Under the pieces are notes generated by a model. That model did not search any database and was not told the DNA's origin. It saw nothing but the letters and a program-made list of their open reading frames with translations. A DNA stretch of 64,000 nt from Cyprinodon diabolis (Eukaryota > Chordata > Actinopteri > Cyprinodontiformes > Cyprinodontidae): contig CM060070.1 of NCBI GenBank assembly GCA_030533445.1, positions 26,834,001 to 26,898,000 of the forward strand, in the 5' to 3' direction. Of the stretch, positions 11,167-24,400 are shown piece by piece. Position 1 is the first letter of the stretch. Every line of letters begins with the position of its first letter. The position numbers were made by a program, and so were the translations under genes.

Positions 11167-12911
11167 ATGAAACTCCACGTTCTTGTCATCCTTCTGTTTT
11201 TCACCTGCATGTACCTAAGTGTTGCACAAGGTGAGTGGGAGATATTGAGTTATTTAAGGCTTACTGCCTCCAAATTATATAAACATTTTTTGGGGAATCA
11301 GCATAGAACATACATTTTACCACAAATGTAAACAGTATACGTCTTGTTTTGTCATAAAGAGGCACAAAGAAATTGGAAATCTTGGTTTATTCAAATGTTG
11401 AATCTTCATGAGCTGATTTTACAAATCACTACTTAAAAAAAAAAGAGAAAAAAGGTGTTAAAAAAAGAAGAAAAAAACACTTGCCTTTCTAAAATAGGTC
11501 ATCAAATTTTTCAAAGGCTTTAACCGCTGCACACAAAGTATGTATCTGTCGGGACTCGTCAAGTATAGATCATTTGTTAGTGATGACAGATAGGTTAAAT
11601 GCCGAAGGAAAAACTGCTTGTATTGAATGACTGATGTATTTGCTTTCCACAATAACTTTCTTATCTACAGATATGCAAGAAACCTCTTGTTTAATGTTTT
11701 CTTGCATTTCAGATAAAACATTAGGGCACTAAATTTCTTTAAACCGGATGCAGACGCATTCAGGCATGCTATGCATGGCTTGTTGCTTTTTATCTGACAT
11801 TGTCAAAACAGAGTAGTGACCTTCACAGACATGAAAAATATATTTGTTTGATTAAGCAGTTATTTTAGAATGTAAAAATCAAGTAATGCTGCTAAAATTG
11901 CTGCTAGGGTATAATTAGTGGTTTTATTTGTTGTAACACAGATTTCTCTTTTCCCTTTTATCCTCCCTTGGTCAATTAATGGATTGAAAAGCTTTGCTGC
12001 ACACACAGAACATGGGAAAATGATAAATATTTGTGATTTTGTTTTCTAAATATTTACATAAACTCATCAGAATTAACACTATTACAATACTTACTTTTAT
12101 TGTTTCTTAATCAAACACATTTTTTAAGTGCATGAGGGATCTGTGCGGAGGGAAATTCTTGGATTGTGTTGGCTCGGCGTCCCAATGTTTTAATAGGCTC
12201 TGCCCGTGGCAAAACAGGAAAGAAGTTTATAGAGATTTTCCAATGACCATTTAACCAACTAATGAAGAAAATTGGTTAAACTTTAAATACATTCAGAAAT
12301 GCTTCTGAAGGTAACTGCTAAAAAGTGACCATATCTTAAACAAATGTCTTAACTTTTTGTATCTTTCTTGATTTCTCCTCTCTTTCAGGCTCTTATGATA
12401 ACTGCTGCCTTGGCTATGTTAACAGGATTGGAAAACTGACAAAAAAGAACATTGAGAGCTACAGGATACAGGAAACAGATGGCGATTGCAACATCAGAGC
12501 AGTTGTGTGAGTATCAAAGTTATGTCCTGCTCTTTACTGCCTCAGCAGCCTTTTGTGTAGTTGCATGGATGGAATTGGCAGCCTTTGGTTAAAAAAGCAA
12601 TAAAATGTATAATGAGCATATGTATTAGTTCAGCTGTAGATCCAAGCAGTAAAATGCATGCAACTAGAATTGGTGTAAAATGTTTTTACTATACGTAGGT
12701 TTACGACGAAAAAGAAGCGCGATGGAAAACCGCGAACTATCTGTGCCAATCCTAAGGACAGCTGGGTGAAGGAACAAACAGGCTTTCTGGATAGAAAAAA
12801 CAGCAGAAGGGTAAGAAAAACAACATGTGTTGAAGTTAAATACTAAAAAAGCCTCACTGATGTTTTCAGCCATTCATCATTTTAAAACATGTGTCTTTGC
12901 AGGCTACTTAA
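11167..12911 (+). CDS. CC chemokine, CCL21/25/27-28-like (100 aa)
   Basis: Secreted chemotactic cytokine acting through G-protein-coupled chemokine receptors. Coding exons are 11167-11230, 12389-12506, 12699-12810 and 12903-12911, all with GT-AG junctions (phases 1, 2, 0). Residues 1-21 are a hydrophobic signal peptide ending SVAQ. The mature chain has the adjacent CC pair at 27-28 (YDNCCLGY), the third Cys at 55 ([11 protein letters not shown]) and the fourth at 76 ([11 protein letters not shown]), so both expected disulfides are possible. The tail is basic, and the last exon adds only two residues before TAA. The start is chosen because the ATG (gcaaccatg) opens the signal peptide and the in-frame ATG at 11125 is upstream of the acceptor, in intron. 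The YRIQE phrase resembles CCL25, CCL21 and CCL28; the exact orthologue is unresolved. Poly(A) signal AATAAA is at 13318-13323. Confidence 0.9.
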
Positions 12912-13340
12912 AAGTGAGACGGAAGAGGATAGAGAAAAGGGGTCGTCTCACCTTCCTGTCAGGCTTCGTTCATCATCTTTACTCACATGGATTGTGTTTC
13001 AGTTGTTCTTGTATCTCCTTTTACTGAGAGAGAATGTAAATCATGTAATCAGTCTTTTATACCACAAACATACTGTATCCTGAAAACTATAGCCAGTATC
13101 AACATCTTTTATGAGCCATTGCTATGAGACTTTTCAGTTGTATAGCCTGCTAAGATTGAGCCACTCTTTGGCAGCTTTAAAATGTAAGTGTCTGTGACAA
13201 AAAAAAGGAAACACATTAGTAATAAGCTGATTTTTCTTTTTTATATATTCGTGTATACAATAGACATACCTAATTTTGTATCTGCACTCTAAATGTACAT
13301 TTATTTTTCCTACATCCAATAAAAATGACAAAATCCAAAA
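12912..13340 (+). other. 3' UTR of the first chemokine
   Basis: This follows the TAA at 12909-12911 in the last exon and reaches AATAAA at 13318-13323. It contains AT-rich patches (e.g. ttttatatattc) and TATT-rich words that could affect message stability, but no clear AUUUA cluster was identified. The 3' end is inferred from the poly(A) signal. Confidence 0.5.
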
Positions 13341-16300
13341 ACTCTGGGTTGTTATAGTAGTTTTTGATTTAATTCGAAAATACCAGCACACATCAAGTGG
13401 TTCAAATCAAGAAAGACCTGAGCTGATTCTGAGGCAATTGTTGATACAAGTGAGAGAAAGTAAACTAAGCTTTCCTGGAATTAACTCTTGTTTTGTGTTA
13501 CTTGGCATAAGCATGAGCCAATAAGTCTCTGCATGGTCCGATAAAACTGGGTCTATACACAAAGTCACTTTTAATATGTTTTTTTTTATACAATTCTGAG
13601 ACCGTTCAGTACAGTTAATTAAAGAATTACATCTATACTTGCCATATTTGTTATTGAAACCTCAGGTTACTGCAGGAAGCGAAGCTCTCTGATTGAAAAT
13701 CTTTCTAATATAGTTGATGGGGGTGATAGCCATAGTAGTTACTAATAAAAAAATGATAAGTGGTTGTTAATCATAATTGGAGCATCTGGTGGTAAAACAT
13801 TCAGCTGACATGTTAATTAATTATTATTGTATGTATTACTTATGATGTAACACAACCAAATTACTGCAGTGACTGAATGTATTATCATTTTTGATATATA
13901 GTTTGATTTAGTTGATGTGAGAACATTTCTTTAAACATCTGTGGTGTCTTTAAATTTTATTTATTTATTTTTTTTTACTTTTACACAACAAATATGTTAA
14001 TGGCGTTTGTAGGAATAAACCATTATCGCCATTACCATATTCAAATTGTACAAAATGTTGTCATAAGGATTAATTATCTCCTTACAAGTGAAGAATCTTT
14101 ATGAGAAATTAAAAGGAGTAATTGTAAGCCTTACAATGATAATTATTGAGATGATTTTGTGACCCTTTTAACAAGGAAAACCAAAGTTCACAGAATAATT
14201 TTAAGAAAAAAACACGAAGACCTGATAGAACATAATCTGATATAATTTTTTTAATAATCAAGTAAAAGTCATAATGTATATAACCTGGTTAAAATAAACA
14301 CAAAAACAAGGAAGACACAGCAACAAACTGGCTGGTCCATTTCTTCGGTTCTAGAAACTAGTGCTATTGTAATGATGAAACGTTATGAAAAATGAATTAA
14401 ATGATTATAATGTTAATAAAAGATTATATCATTTGAAATTTTATTAAAAGTTGATTTATCTCAGGCGCCAAAAGATTTATTTGCTCATTTTGTCTTTTAA
14501 TTCAAAATGGTTATTTAAGGAGAAAAGGGGGAGATCAGCATTTCAGAACTAGTTTTAAACAATAAGCTTCTTATATCCTGAAGAATAGAAACAGAAACAG
14601 AGCCTCACTGGTTATACAAGCTGTTTATTTTCTGTGAAAAAGAGCTGCTTGGTCAGCCACAGCTCTCAGCCTTGAGTGCCTAGTTTTACTGATCTCCTCT
14701 GGCCTGTTAACTTCGACTTGGAGCCAAACGATTGGTTCAAAGACACTTTCTTTATTTTATTTTATTTATTTTTTTAGCTGTACATCTTCTAAGCATGGAG
14801 GACAAAAAAAGGAATGTTCCCCTCCGACATTAAAGGGACTTACATAGTATTTATACAAACAAATATATTTATGGTAACTGAATGTGGGAGGATGATAGGT
14901 CAGGGTCACAGAACTCAGTATCTCTGAAGTTGCTTGGGAGGGATTAAATAAGAAGACCTACTTAACCAGTTGGAAGTAAAAACTCTAATGAATGTGTAGC
15001 CGTGAAATCATGTGTAGACTGCACATAAGAAAAGAGGATTCTTTTTGTTTTGTTTTGATTTTTTTACATATTCTTCGACTCAGAAAGACACTGGGACATC
15101 CAAAAGAAAGTTTATTAAATGGTCCAACAACTGCTTTAATTACTGTGTATATATCACCAGGAAATTCTATAATTTGACTGAAGGTAAAAATAAACGAGAC
15201 ATGTATATTAACAAATCATTAAAAATAGCAAGAGAAATGTGCATTTCAACTAATAAAAAAGTTTCACCCATGGGGGAAAGAATTTCAACGAACTGGTGTT
15301 TTTTGGTCTTATTATTACAAGAGGCTTAAGAGAATGCGATATTTCGCAAGACGGGCAATTGCACTTAAAAAGTTTATTGCATGCTTGTGGAAAGTTGAAC
15401 ACGCTGTAAGCAGGGTGAAGAGGTGGATGATGAACAGACTGGTGGCGGGCATGAGAAGGCAGAGGATGACTGAACAGAGTGGAGACAGACAGAGACAGTC
15501 TAGATCGGAACCGGAAAGAACCTCATTCAGGCAAGAAGATAATCTGGAGAAGAATGACTGAGAGGCGAGTATTAACAGGCAGAGTAAAAGCTGGGAGGAA
15601 TTAGGGCGATTTGAAGAGACAGGTGCATCTGCTTCACTCTGAGTGGAACCAGGCAGAAAGGGATAAGCAGCCAGCTCAAACACCACCCAACAGAAGCAGG
15701 CTGCAATGACACATAAGGCAATCTATCGGTCCTCAGTAGTGAGATGTCTGTCTTCATCTACAAAGTATCTCAATGAGATTAAAGTCATAGGGAAGTTATA
15801 TTTAAATGTCAAATCATTCTGGCTTAAACATTTATATAAATGTACTCTTTATCAGACCATATTGTCCCAAAAGTTAGAAAATTTCTATTTTTAAAAAAAC
15901 ACTGTCCTAAAATCTGTGTGTTTTTTTTTGTTATCTTATGCAGGCCAATTAGTTATACGTCAGCTTGTACACCCAAATTTGGCCAATCATATATCAACGG
16001 TCATCTGTCAATCAAATTTTTTCGGTCATAGCATCTTGCTTCATATGTCGCTGCTATTATATATGCAATGGTTGAAAAAAGAAATAAGAATCAATTTACT
16101 TTACCATTGAGTTACGTCCCAGTGTTCACGTGGATGGACGTCTGTGTCTTGGGCAGGCGTAGAGCTAACAGAACAGGCAGCGTTGTGAGGGAGCTTCTCA
16201 AACGTACGGCTGTAAGCCTTCAAGTACACCAAACAAAGCTTCTGCCGCCCTGGCGTCCTCTTCCACAACAACTTCGTCCACGCTTTCTTCCTCTGAATAA

Positions 16301-18219
16301 AAAATGTCGGAGACTCATCTATGACCTCAGACACAAAACTCTCCTTCTCTTGCAGTTTCCACTGTCCATAGCGTTCCTTGACAGTGTTTTTTTTGTAAGT
16401 CACCAATTTAGTTCTACTTGGTCCCAATGTAATTTCCCATTGGGAACCTACTAGCACTAAGTTGCTAACTGGTTAGCAAGATGCTTCCGAGACACCAGCC
16501 ACAACCAAACTCGCTTGCAAACTTTCCGCCACAACAATCCCGGCCTCTTGATAATCAACCAATCACATTCACTTTATATACTCGTGTAAAGTCAGGCACC
16601 ACTTGGGAGAATTCAGAACTGCAACCGTTGGAACTGCCGCTTTGCTTCCCTGCGATTTTAAGATCCATACTTTAAACCAATCAAGTGCTTTGCATTTCTT
16701 AATTTTCAGACAATCCTTGGCAGACATGTTTTGAATCATTTGTATATTTAGGTTCCGATACTCCTGCAGCTTTTTTTGTATATTTTCCACATTTTCATTG
16801 ACAACCCTCGGATACATGGTGTAATTAATGGAGGACTCTATAATGTGAGCTTCTCAGGTGCTGCTGAGAAGCACCCCTAAATCATGACACCTTCACCTTT
16901 TTATATCTGAATTAAGAGAACCCTGCCAAGATCAGCTGACTATAAAGCACAACGATTTGCACAATAAAAATTTTTATGGTCATTTAGTACTAATATCATA
17001 TGTTTTATATTTTAAAAGGTATTCTGCGCTGGTGTGTTTTGAAGCACATCATGTTTTATTAATTTAAAAACCTACATTCCAATTTCAAGACTTAATCCTT
17101 TGCCACAGCTCAAATATTATTATGATTCATATTGACAATCTTTGTTAATTCGCCCTTTGTCTGGTAAAAATCAGACCTTCTTTCACTTGTTGAGTCAGAT
17201 CTTTTGTAATATTCTGAGGGATTAGCTGTTCCCTTAAGGATGGAGACATTTCTGCTGCTGCTTGATCTAAGTAAACTGTATAAATTCCATCTAGCATAGC
17301 ATAAAAAAACTCAAGTGTCACAAAAACAGATTTCATGAGCTTTAAAATTTTGGATAGCTTCTTATTCCAATAGAAAATTATGTATTTTTAAAGAAAATGG
17401 ACTTTTCTTTTGAGCTTTAAGACAAAAAAGTTTGCTTTTGAATCAACTGCTATATTCACTGTTAGAAAACTTTTATATAGAGCTTTTTTGTTTCATTGGG
17501 TTAAACCAGCCTTTCACAATTACAAACCTCACAATAGAACAAACATTTCAGATAAGCCTTTGGCTCATCAGTAGCTCTGAGACACAATGTTGGTTTCTTG
17601 AATTTTCTTTTATTTTTTTTATTATTTTTTTATGCTGACCTTGGAGGAAACTGCAAAACCTTCAGTACACTTCATCCCTCAGTAAGATTTCACTCATTTA
17701 GCACATCCTTACAAACATGTTGTGAAATGCCTTCAGATGTCATTCCTGTCTTGGTCTACGGGCAGATTTGCAAAGTCAAAACAGCAAAGTTGTTTCAGGT
17801 GTGGTGCCTGAATTACCATTTAATTAAATAAATAAAAAAAGGCAAAAGTAAATGGACAGTGTGCGCCTTTGAAGCTTTGCCCACATTGCACATCAAAAGC
17901 GAATCCCACATCACAATTTCATTTCGGTGCAAAGTTTTTTAACTGACGTCTCTTTTGTGTTAAAACACTTATCTGGCATCGGCTTTTTAACCTTGGTCAT
18001 TGTCATAGTATCCTGATTCTACAAAAATGCTGTACACTGTGTGTTTGCTTTGTCTACTTGATGCATTAGGCTAATTCCTCACTAACATTTTTTTCCCCTG
18101 CATAAGATGCAACTACTTTATGTTTATTTTAGGTTAGTTAGTATTTACTAAGTTAAGTTCATCTTAGTTAAATAAATCTCCATTCATTTCAGATTAACTT
18201 TATCTGTGGTTAGTCTACC
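13341..18219. other. Intergenic, repeat-like blocks, no gene supported
   Basis: Mostly AT-rich. 15315-15700 is a cagg-rich block resembling text at 3095-3430 and 47480-47640. 16100-16680 is a GC-richer island with overlapping open frames on both strands (16068-16454 on +, 16101-16457 on -) but no recognisable domain, probably an old DNA element. The minus-strand hydrophobic frame at 15315-15686 lies in the cagg-rich repeat and is not believed to be a gene. Confidence 0.45.
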
Positions 18220-18448
18220 TTAAAGGTGTCATAGAATGATTATATAGGGTATTTGGTGTTAGTCCTTAAGGTCTCTGAATAGTGTGGGTAACATTGGTTG
18301 GGATGAAAATGGCATATTTGCTGTTCTTTGTATAGAAAGGAGTTGTCAGTGGGGTTTGAACTTCTCTGTACGTACATTTCAACCACTAATCTATCGTTAT
18401 TCATCTATGACAATGTAAACTCAGTTTTACATTCTTTGACGCTTTTAA
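18220..18448. repeat. TTAA-flanked MITE, gtcatagaatg family
   Basis: The left end TTAAAGGTGTCATAGAATGA and right end acattctttgacgcttttaa are imperfect inverted repeats, each bounded by TTAA (18220-18223 and 18445-18448), the target preferred by piggyBac-type transposases. The interior (ggcatatttgctgttct and gtttgaacttctctgtacgt) is shared with 47660-48262. It is non-coding, about 229 bp. Confidence 0.7.
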
Positions 18449-21420
18449 GTCTCGTTGAGTTTAAGTCATTTTCTGTCCTCAGCCATCTGCATGTTTTTGT
18501 CAATTTATAATGGATTAACATACAATTCTTTGCTTTTAATCACCTTAAGTATTTTTAGTTTAGTTTAGCAGAGCTTAATCTAACTTTTTTATTTTAAATC
18601 ACATTACTTAGTTTAGTCTAGTTTGGTTAGTTTTATTTAAGTCCAAACACGTAACTCAAAATTAAGTGTATATGTTTAATATGCACACAGGTATTATGTA
18701 TATTTTGTATTTTTTCTTTGGAATAACCATATCTAGCCATGTAGCAAACCCTTGCTATATAGGATCAAGAGATTTAGTGGCTAACACTTTTACTTACCCA
18801 AGATTCTGGTTTCTTCATTAAGTGTTTCAAGCTAAATCTGTGAATGGCATGAAAGGCAGTGCAAACATAATGTGCAGCAAACATCATAGGTTCAGAGGGT
18901 TTTAATTTACTTGGATTTGTCAGGGAGAACATACAGCGATAAGATGTTAACTCTGACTATCATTTTATACTACCTCTTCTCCCAATAAAACATCGGGTTC
19001 ATATGGGGCTACATATTTTTGTGATAAGGTAATGATGAAAAGACAAGCAAGCAAATGCAAGTCAAAACAGCTTTTGATAAAGAAGGGAAGGGTGAGACCA
19101 TAAATGAAAGACCTTCCCAGAGTTTATTATAGTTTAAAATAAGTTAGCAGAACTGACTTTGTGGCTCAGTACATCAGTGCCAAACATCAAAACCCAGATA
19201 ATGATACCAGCTCAATGAGAAGCAGCTTTGGTCTGAGACATTGCACGTGTTACTTTACTCACGTGCAATTCTCCAGAGCAGTGTTGGTAGAGTTCGTCAC
19301 TGTAGCTTATTAAAGAACTTGTCGAGTGAAAAGAAAAAGCATTTGTAAAAGGAATGCTTCCTAGTTGTCAGACTTGACAGCTTTGTGGTTTTATAATTTT
19401 TAGCTAAGTGTAGCATTTTTTTATTTTTCAAACTTCCTAATATTGAACAGATCATTTTAAATAATTTGGTTGTCGAGACATGAATGACCTAATCTTAGAG
19501 GATTTGGCAAGTTGAGCTATCTGTTTGTTTCCTACACAGTCTTTTTTCTCCATGGATTCTTATTCCAAGCAACTTGTCTTTATAGAGCAAAGTGAACGTT
19601 ATTTCACAATCACATCGGCCCTGTTTTCCAAGCATATTAATCAGTCATGAGAAATGTAAGGCTGATCTTCTACTGCCAAAAAGCAATTACTCCCAAAAAC
19701 AAGCTTTCCCTCTCAGTTCACATTCTAGCTTGACTTGATAATCCTAAAAGTGAAAGGACAAGCAGGGCAAAGAGTTTTGGAAATATGTCAAATATACAAG
19801 CAGAGGCATAAAGATGAGCTTTAGCTTTCAGCTTCTGATTTTCAGTTATAGATGAGTCGAGAGCATTAAAGATGTATATTTTAATTTAGATTATATACAA
19901 ACATATAAATATATATACTGTAGATACATACATACATAGACAGACAGACAGACAGACAAACACGCACAGACAATCCAGCAATTTTTTTTTCCATTAAAGC
20001 TTATCTATATCTTTAAGTTGGCTTTTCACTGATATCACACCATATAAAAACATCCTGGCTAAGACTGGCTTAGCAGACACTACTGAAGATTTCTTTTTCT
20101 CAAGTGGAAACACATTGAGCAAGAACAGGTTTTCCTAAATAAACAGCTATTCAAAAACATCTTGGCACTTAAATGGACTTTGATACCATCTCAGTATGAG
20201 ATGTTTATATAATTCATGTGTTAACAGGCAGAAAGCTGGAGGCATTGCGAAACCCTAAGTCACTATAACTGGCATTTTGACAGAACAGGGGCCTGCAGAC
20301 TGTTAGGACTGGCAGTAAACTGTGAGCCGACAATCATAGGAAAGTGTCATGCTTGGGTTAGACCCCTGAAGGCCAATCTGAAAATGTGAGGTACAAGTGA
20401 AGTGAAGAAATGCTGTGGGAGAAAATTAGTTTTAGAGGTTTAGAGATTGAATCTGACAGAAACAAAATAAAGATTTTACAGATGCTTTGCATGTTTAAAT
20501 GCAGAGTTTTTTTTTTACCGTAAGTACATGAAGTAAATTCAAAATCTGTTTCTGAAACACGTGCAAAAACATGAGGCTTTATTTCTTCTTCAGGCCTCTA
20601 AGCAAAAACCGAATAATTCGACACTAATGCAAACAGCTTGCAAAAGAGAACAAAACTTTTGTGACGAATACATCTTACTTTTCTCATTATTATAATCATG
20701 TGGACACAAATGGAACTGAATTTAATCCAGTTTTCTAAAAGCTTTCATCCCCATATTGGCTTAGATCAAAAAAGCAAACAGAAGTGTTTATCGGACACTC
20801 GTATTGTATGTGTCCGACACTATGTGAAAGGCTCTGCATTTACAGCCATTTAGATGAAACATGCACATTTTCTAAGCTTTAGAAACGGCTCTTGTACAGT
20901 GCTCTTTTGAATTTAAACTAAAATGGATCTGCAATCTTAGCTTATATATACATACCCCCAGCCCTTATTTCATTTGGAAAAAATTATCTGCATCACCCTC
21001 ATCAGGATTACCAGTAGCCAGGCATTACTGCCGGGGTTTATACTCTGACTAAGAGGGATTGCAAGGTGCTGATAGGCATTCAGAGATAAGGTTCTGCGTC
21101 AGAAAGCCTGCTGTTATCAGAACAGAGAACTACAGCTTATTGCTTAGATGACCTCATCCTCCATGGTCCACTTTAATTTGCGTCTGATACGACACTTAAG
21201 CAAAATCTGAATGGAGTGAGGCAGCAGAAATATTGTGTTCGATTTTTTGAGTCAATACTTTGTTTCCTTTGTTTATAATGCCAGCCTCTCCAGGTGGCTA
21301 TTTGAAATCTTTTATAAAAGTCTCAGTGGGAAAAAGTAAACAAACTTTGATTTGCAAATTATTCACCTCAGTGTGGACAAGGCCAGAATGAGAGTCAATT
21401 AGTCGGTCCACTGATATGAG
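18449..21420. other. Intergenic downstream of nim1k, no gene supported
   Basis: AT-rich, with a short cagacaga microsatellite at 19935-19965 and (ata)/(ta) runs just before it. 21160-21420 would hold an extended nim1k 3' UTR if the poly(A) signal overlapping its stop is not used. No ORF with family features was found. Confidence 0.45.
19930..19965. repeat. Microsatellite (CATA then CAGA units)
   Basis: Successive cata and caga tetranucleotides form a simple repeat. Confidence 0.85.
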
Positions 21421-21426
21421 TTTATT
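21421..21426 (-). terminator. Poly(A) signal overlapping the nim1k stop codon
   Basis: On the minus strand the text TTTTAATAAA contains both the TAA stop (21427-21425) and AATAAA (21426-21421). If used, the 3' UTR would be only some 15-30 bases. Other TTTATT/AATAAA sites farther downstream (e.g. near 20578-20583) may be used instead. Confidence 0.4.
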
Positions 21427-24400
21427 AAAATATCACACAGACAGCAGAGGGAACATGTTTGCCAACATATGTTTCTGACAACTTGTTAGGACTCCCATAC
21501 TCATCAGGATGATGTGCTGAATATCCAACAGCCTCCACTAGTCTCCTCTTCTGAGCCCGATGGAGGAGGATCCTGTAGGTCCCTGTCAGCGGGCTCCTAC
21601 AGTCTAAACATGGGTTGTTCTCCAGATGAACCTTTGAAACACCTAAAGCTGACAGGAAATTTTTCACCTCTTGCTCTTCCATACTCAGAGTCTGATTGGC
21701 TTCGGTAAAGTGGGCAGGAGACATTGGTAACAACTCATATGGGCGAGGATACTCTATCCCCTTGAGCCAAGTGCTGTTTGTAATCTGGGTAATGGAGGAG
21801 CGGTCAGCAGGCACAATCCGCAGCATACCCTTAATGACGAGCTGACAGGGATCGGGCACAAACGAAGGGATGCTGTAAGACCCCTGCAGGATGCATCGCT
21901 TCAGCCTCCCAAGGTTTTCTCCGTAAAAAGGTAAAGTCGCCGTCACCATGAAGTACAAGAGAATACCTAAAGCCCAAATGTCAGAATAGCGTCCGATGTA
22001 ACCTTTTTGCCTGAAAAGTTCAGGTGCAGCATAAGGTGGAGAGCCACAGAAACTGGTGAGAAGCTCATTAGGGCCACATCCTGTGCTGAAACCAAAATCC
22101 CCAACCCTGATGCAATAACTGGTGGTGTAGAAGATGTTCTCAGCTTTAAGGTCTCTGTGCACAATGCTGTTGTCATGCTAAGAGGAAGAAAAAAAAAAGA
22201 TTTTTCAGTACAAAGAAGTAAATCTCACTCATCTCGTTTAATAAAAGACAGAATGCTTCAGACCAGATGGGTATGTGTGAGCCTAGAAAGCAAACATTTA
22301 ACAACAACATATCTCACAACAGACTGTTTCAATCAGTTTGACTGTATTATCTGGTTGAATTGTCTCTGTAAAGTGCCTTGAGATGACATGTGTTGTGAAT
22401 TGCTGAAATATGAATAAATTGAATTAAAGTGAATTGAATAGTACTGTAAAATAATTTAAAGTTTTTCACTTTGCTACGCTACTTTGAGAAAACAACTAAA
22501 ACACTTCAACTACAATTGCATTAATGTATTCAACTTTTTTAACAGAAGCACACGATAAAGAAAAGTGGCTTGAAGTTGGAATTGTAGGATGGGAAGTTGC
22601 GGCTTTCTTACAAACGTATCGTCAACTGTAAAAGTCTGCAGCGAAATATTTTTATCTACACTTCAATACCATATCTCCCACATCACACAATAATCTTCTT
22701 TGGTGACAGCATTCTACAGTGTTTGAAATAAAAACTGAAAAACACCGTAAAATAAAACCGCTTTTCAGTGTCTAACCTAATTAAAATGTGAAACGTTTTA
22801 TCTTAGACTCAACGACAACACCAGTATTTATGATTCAGAGCATGATCTAACCTAATTTTTACATTTTTATTTTGCTAGAATGAGAGGTTTTTGTCCCTTT
22901 CAGCAGCCTCTGATAAATGTGCTAACAAATTATTTTTTTATTTATTTTATTTTATTTTTTTATATTTTTTTTCTTGGCTGCTTTGGGTCAGTTTGCCTAA
23001 AGTCACTTATAATTGTCCACATTTACCTTGTTAAAATCCATTGAATGTGCTCTTGGTTCAATAAAATTAGGATGCAGGGTTTTTTTTGTTTTTTTGCTTG
23101 TTTTTTGAATTACACAGTTTAGACTCTTCTGAGACATGTAGAGGCAAATTTCTAGAATTGAACTAAATCTAGACTTCCTTACACATTCCTTTTACAATTG
23201 ATGTTTATTTACTTTATTTCAGGTCTACTAGAGAAGCAAGCTGCTGTTTTGTACCAATTAGTATTAAACTTGTTCCTAACAGAGGAATGTTTTCAAGTAT
23301 GAACCCAATGAATTGAGTCTACCAGCAGGAGGTCACTTAGAGCTTTTTTTTTTCTTGCTTTGTTCATAGTCTGTCTTATATAATCAGAACTAAACTCTCC
23401 AAACAGGGTCAGAACCAAACACACACGAGTCAACGTTGACAATGTTTTGTAAAATTGACCATTCAACTGTCTAAAGACAAACTTAAATCTGTTTAGAGAT
23501 GTTGATTATCCTGCTTAAGAAATCTTTGATTTTTAGATTAAAACCTATTTGAAATTATAATGTATCTCATAGTTTTGCAAAACCTTATCTAATTCTTATC
23601 AGTGTAAAATATATTAAAAATCAAGAAAATAATGTTCTTGATTCATGAGTATCCATTGCATACTTTACTGAAAGCAATAATAATATAATAGAAAAAAAAT
23701 CTTGTTTTTTTTTTCTTCAAAAAAACAATTTTAACACTACCGCATGTATTTATTGACAATAAATACCTCAGAAATCTGCCTTAAAACATTAGTAATCATT
23801 CTTAAATATTTAACTACTTAGGTAAAAAAAGAAGAAACATATAAATGGTGAAATGTATTGTTTTTCAGCGTCTTTTTTATAATACATAATTCTGAGATCT
23901 GTCTTAATTTGTATTGAGGCCTGGCAGGTTCTAATCCCAGAAACCTTAGATAACCTAATAAACCGTCCCTTAATCCTGACACGGCTCTTGCTGTGTCACC
24001 TCTCAGTCAACCAAACGGTGTCCTAAATAGTTTTGTACACCAGATTTTTGCCTCCCATTTCTAAGGCCAGTTGATAAGGAAAACTCTGCAATGACGGACA
24101 AAACCTCAAGGGAAGCGGTTTTATTTGACATCAGTCTTGGATGTTTAGCGGTTCCTCTTTTCAGAATTTAAAGTGTTATTTACTTGGATTACAGGCGATT
24201 ACTGGTATGGTAACAATAAATACAGTTGTTGAATACAGTGGATTTTGTCCCAGACAGTGGTGCATATAGGTAAGCAATAAACATCCCTGAACTCATAGTA
24301 GAAATTAAGTTATTAAAAGTAAAGTAAATAAAAGCACTTAATTTTGCTACTGAATCACAAACTAAGAGATATATTTGTTTCAAACATATTGAATTTTATT

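Noticed and set aside
15315..15686. Minus-strand hydrophobic 123-residue ORF
   Set aside because: Lies across a cagg-rich repeat block also seen at 3.1 and 47.5 kb; no family features.
16068..16457. Overlapping open frames on both strands of about 120 codons
   Set aside because: No domain, no splice context; GC-rich island probably from a decayed element. Left unassigned.
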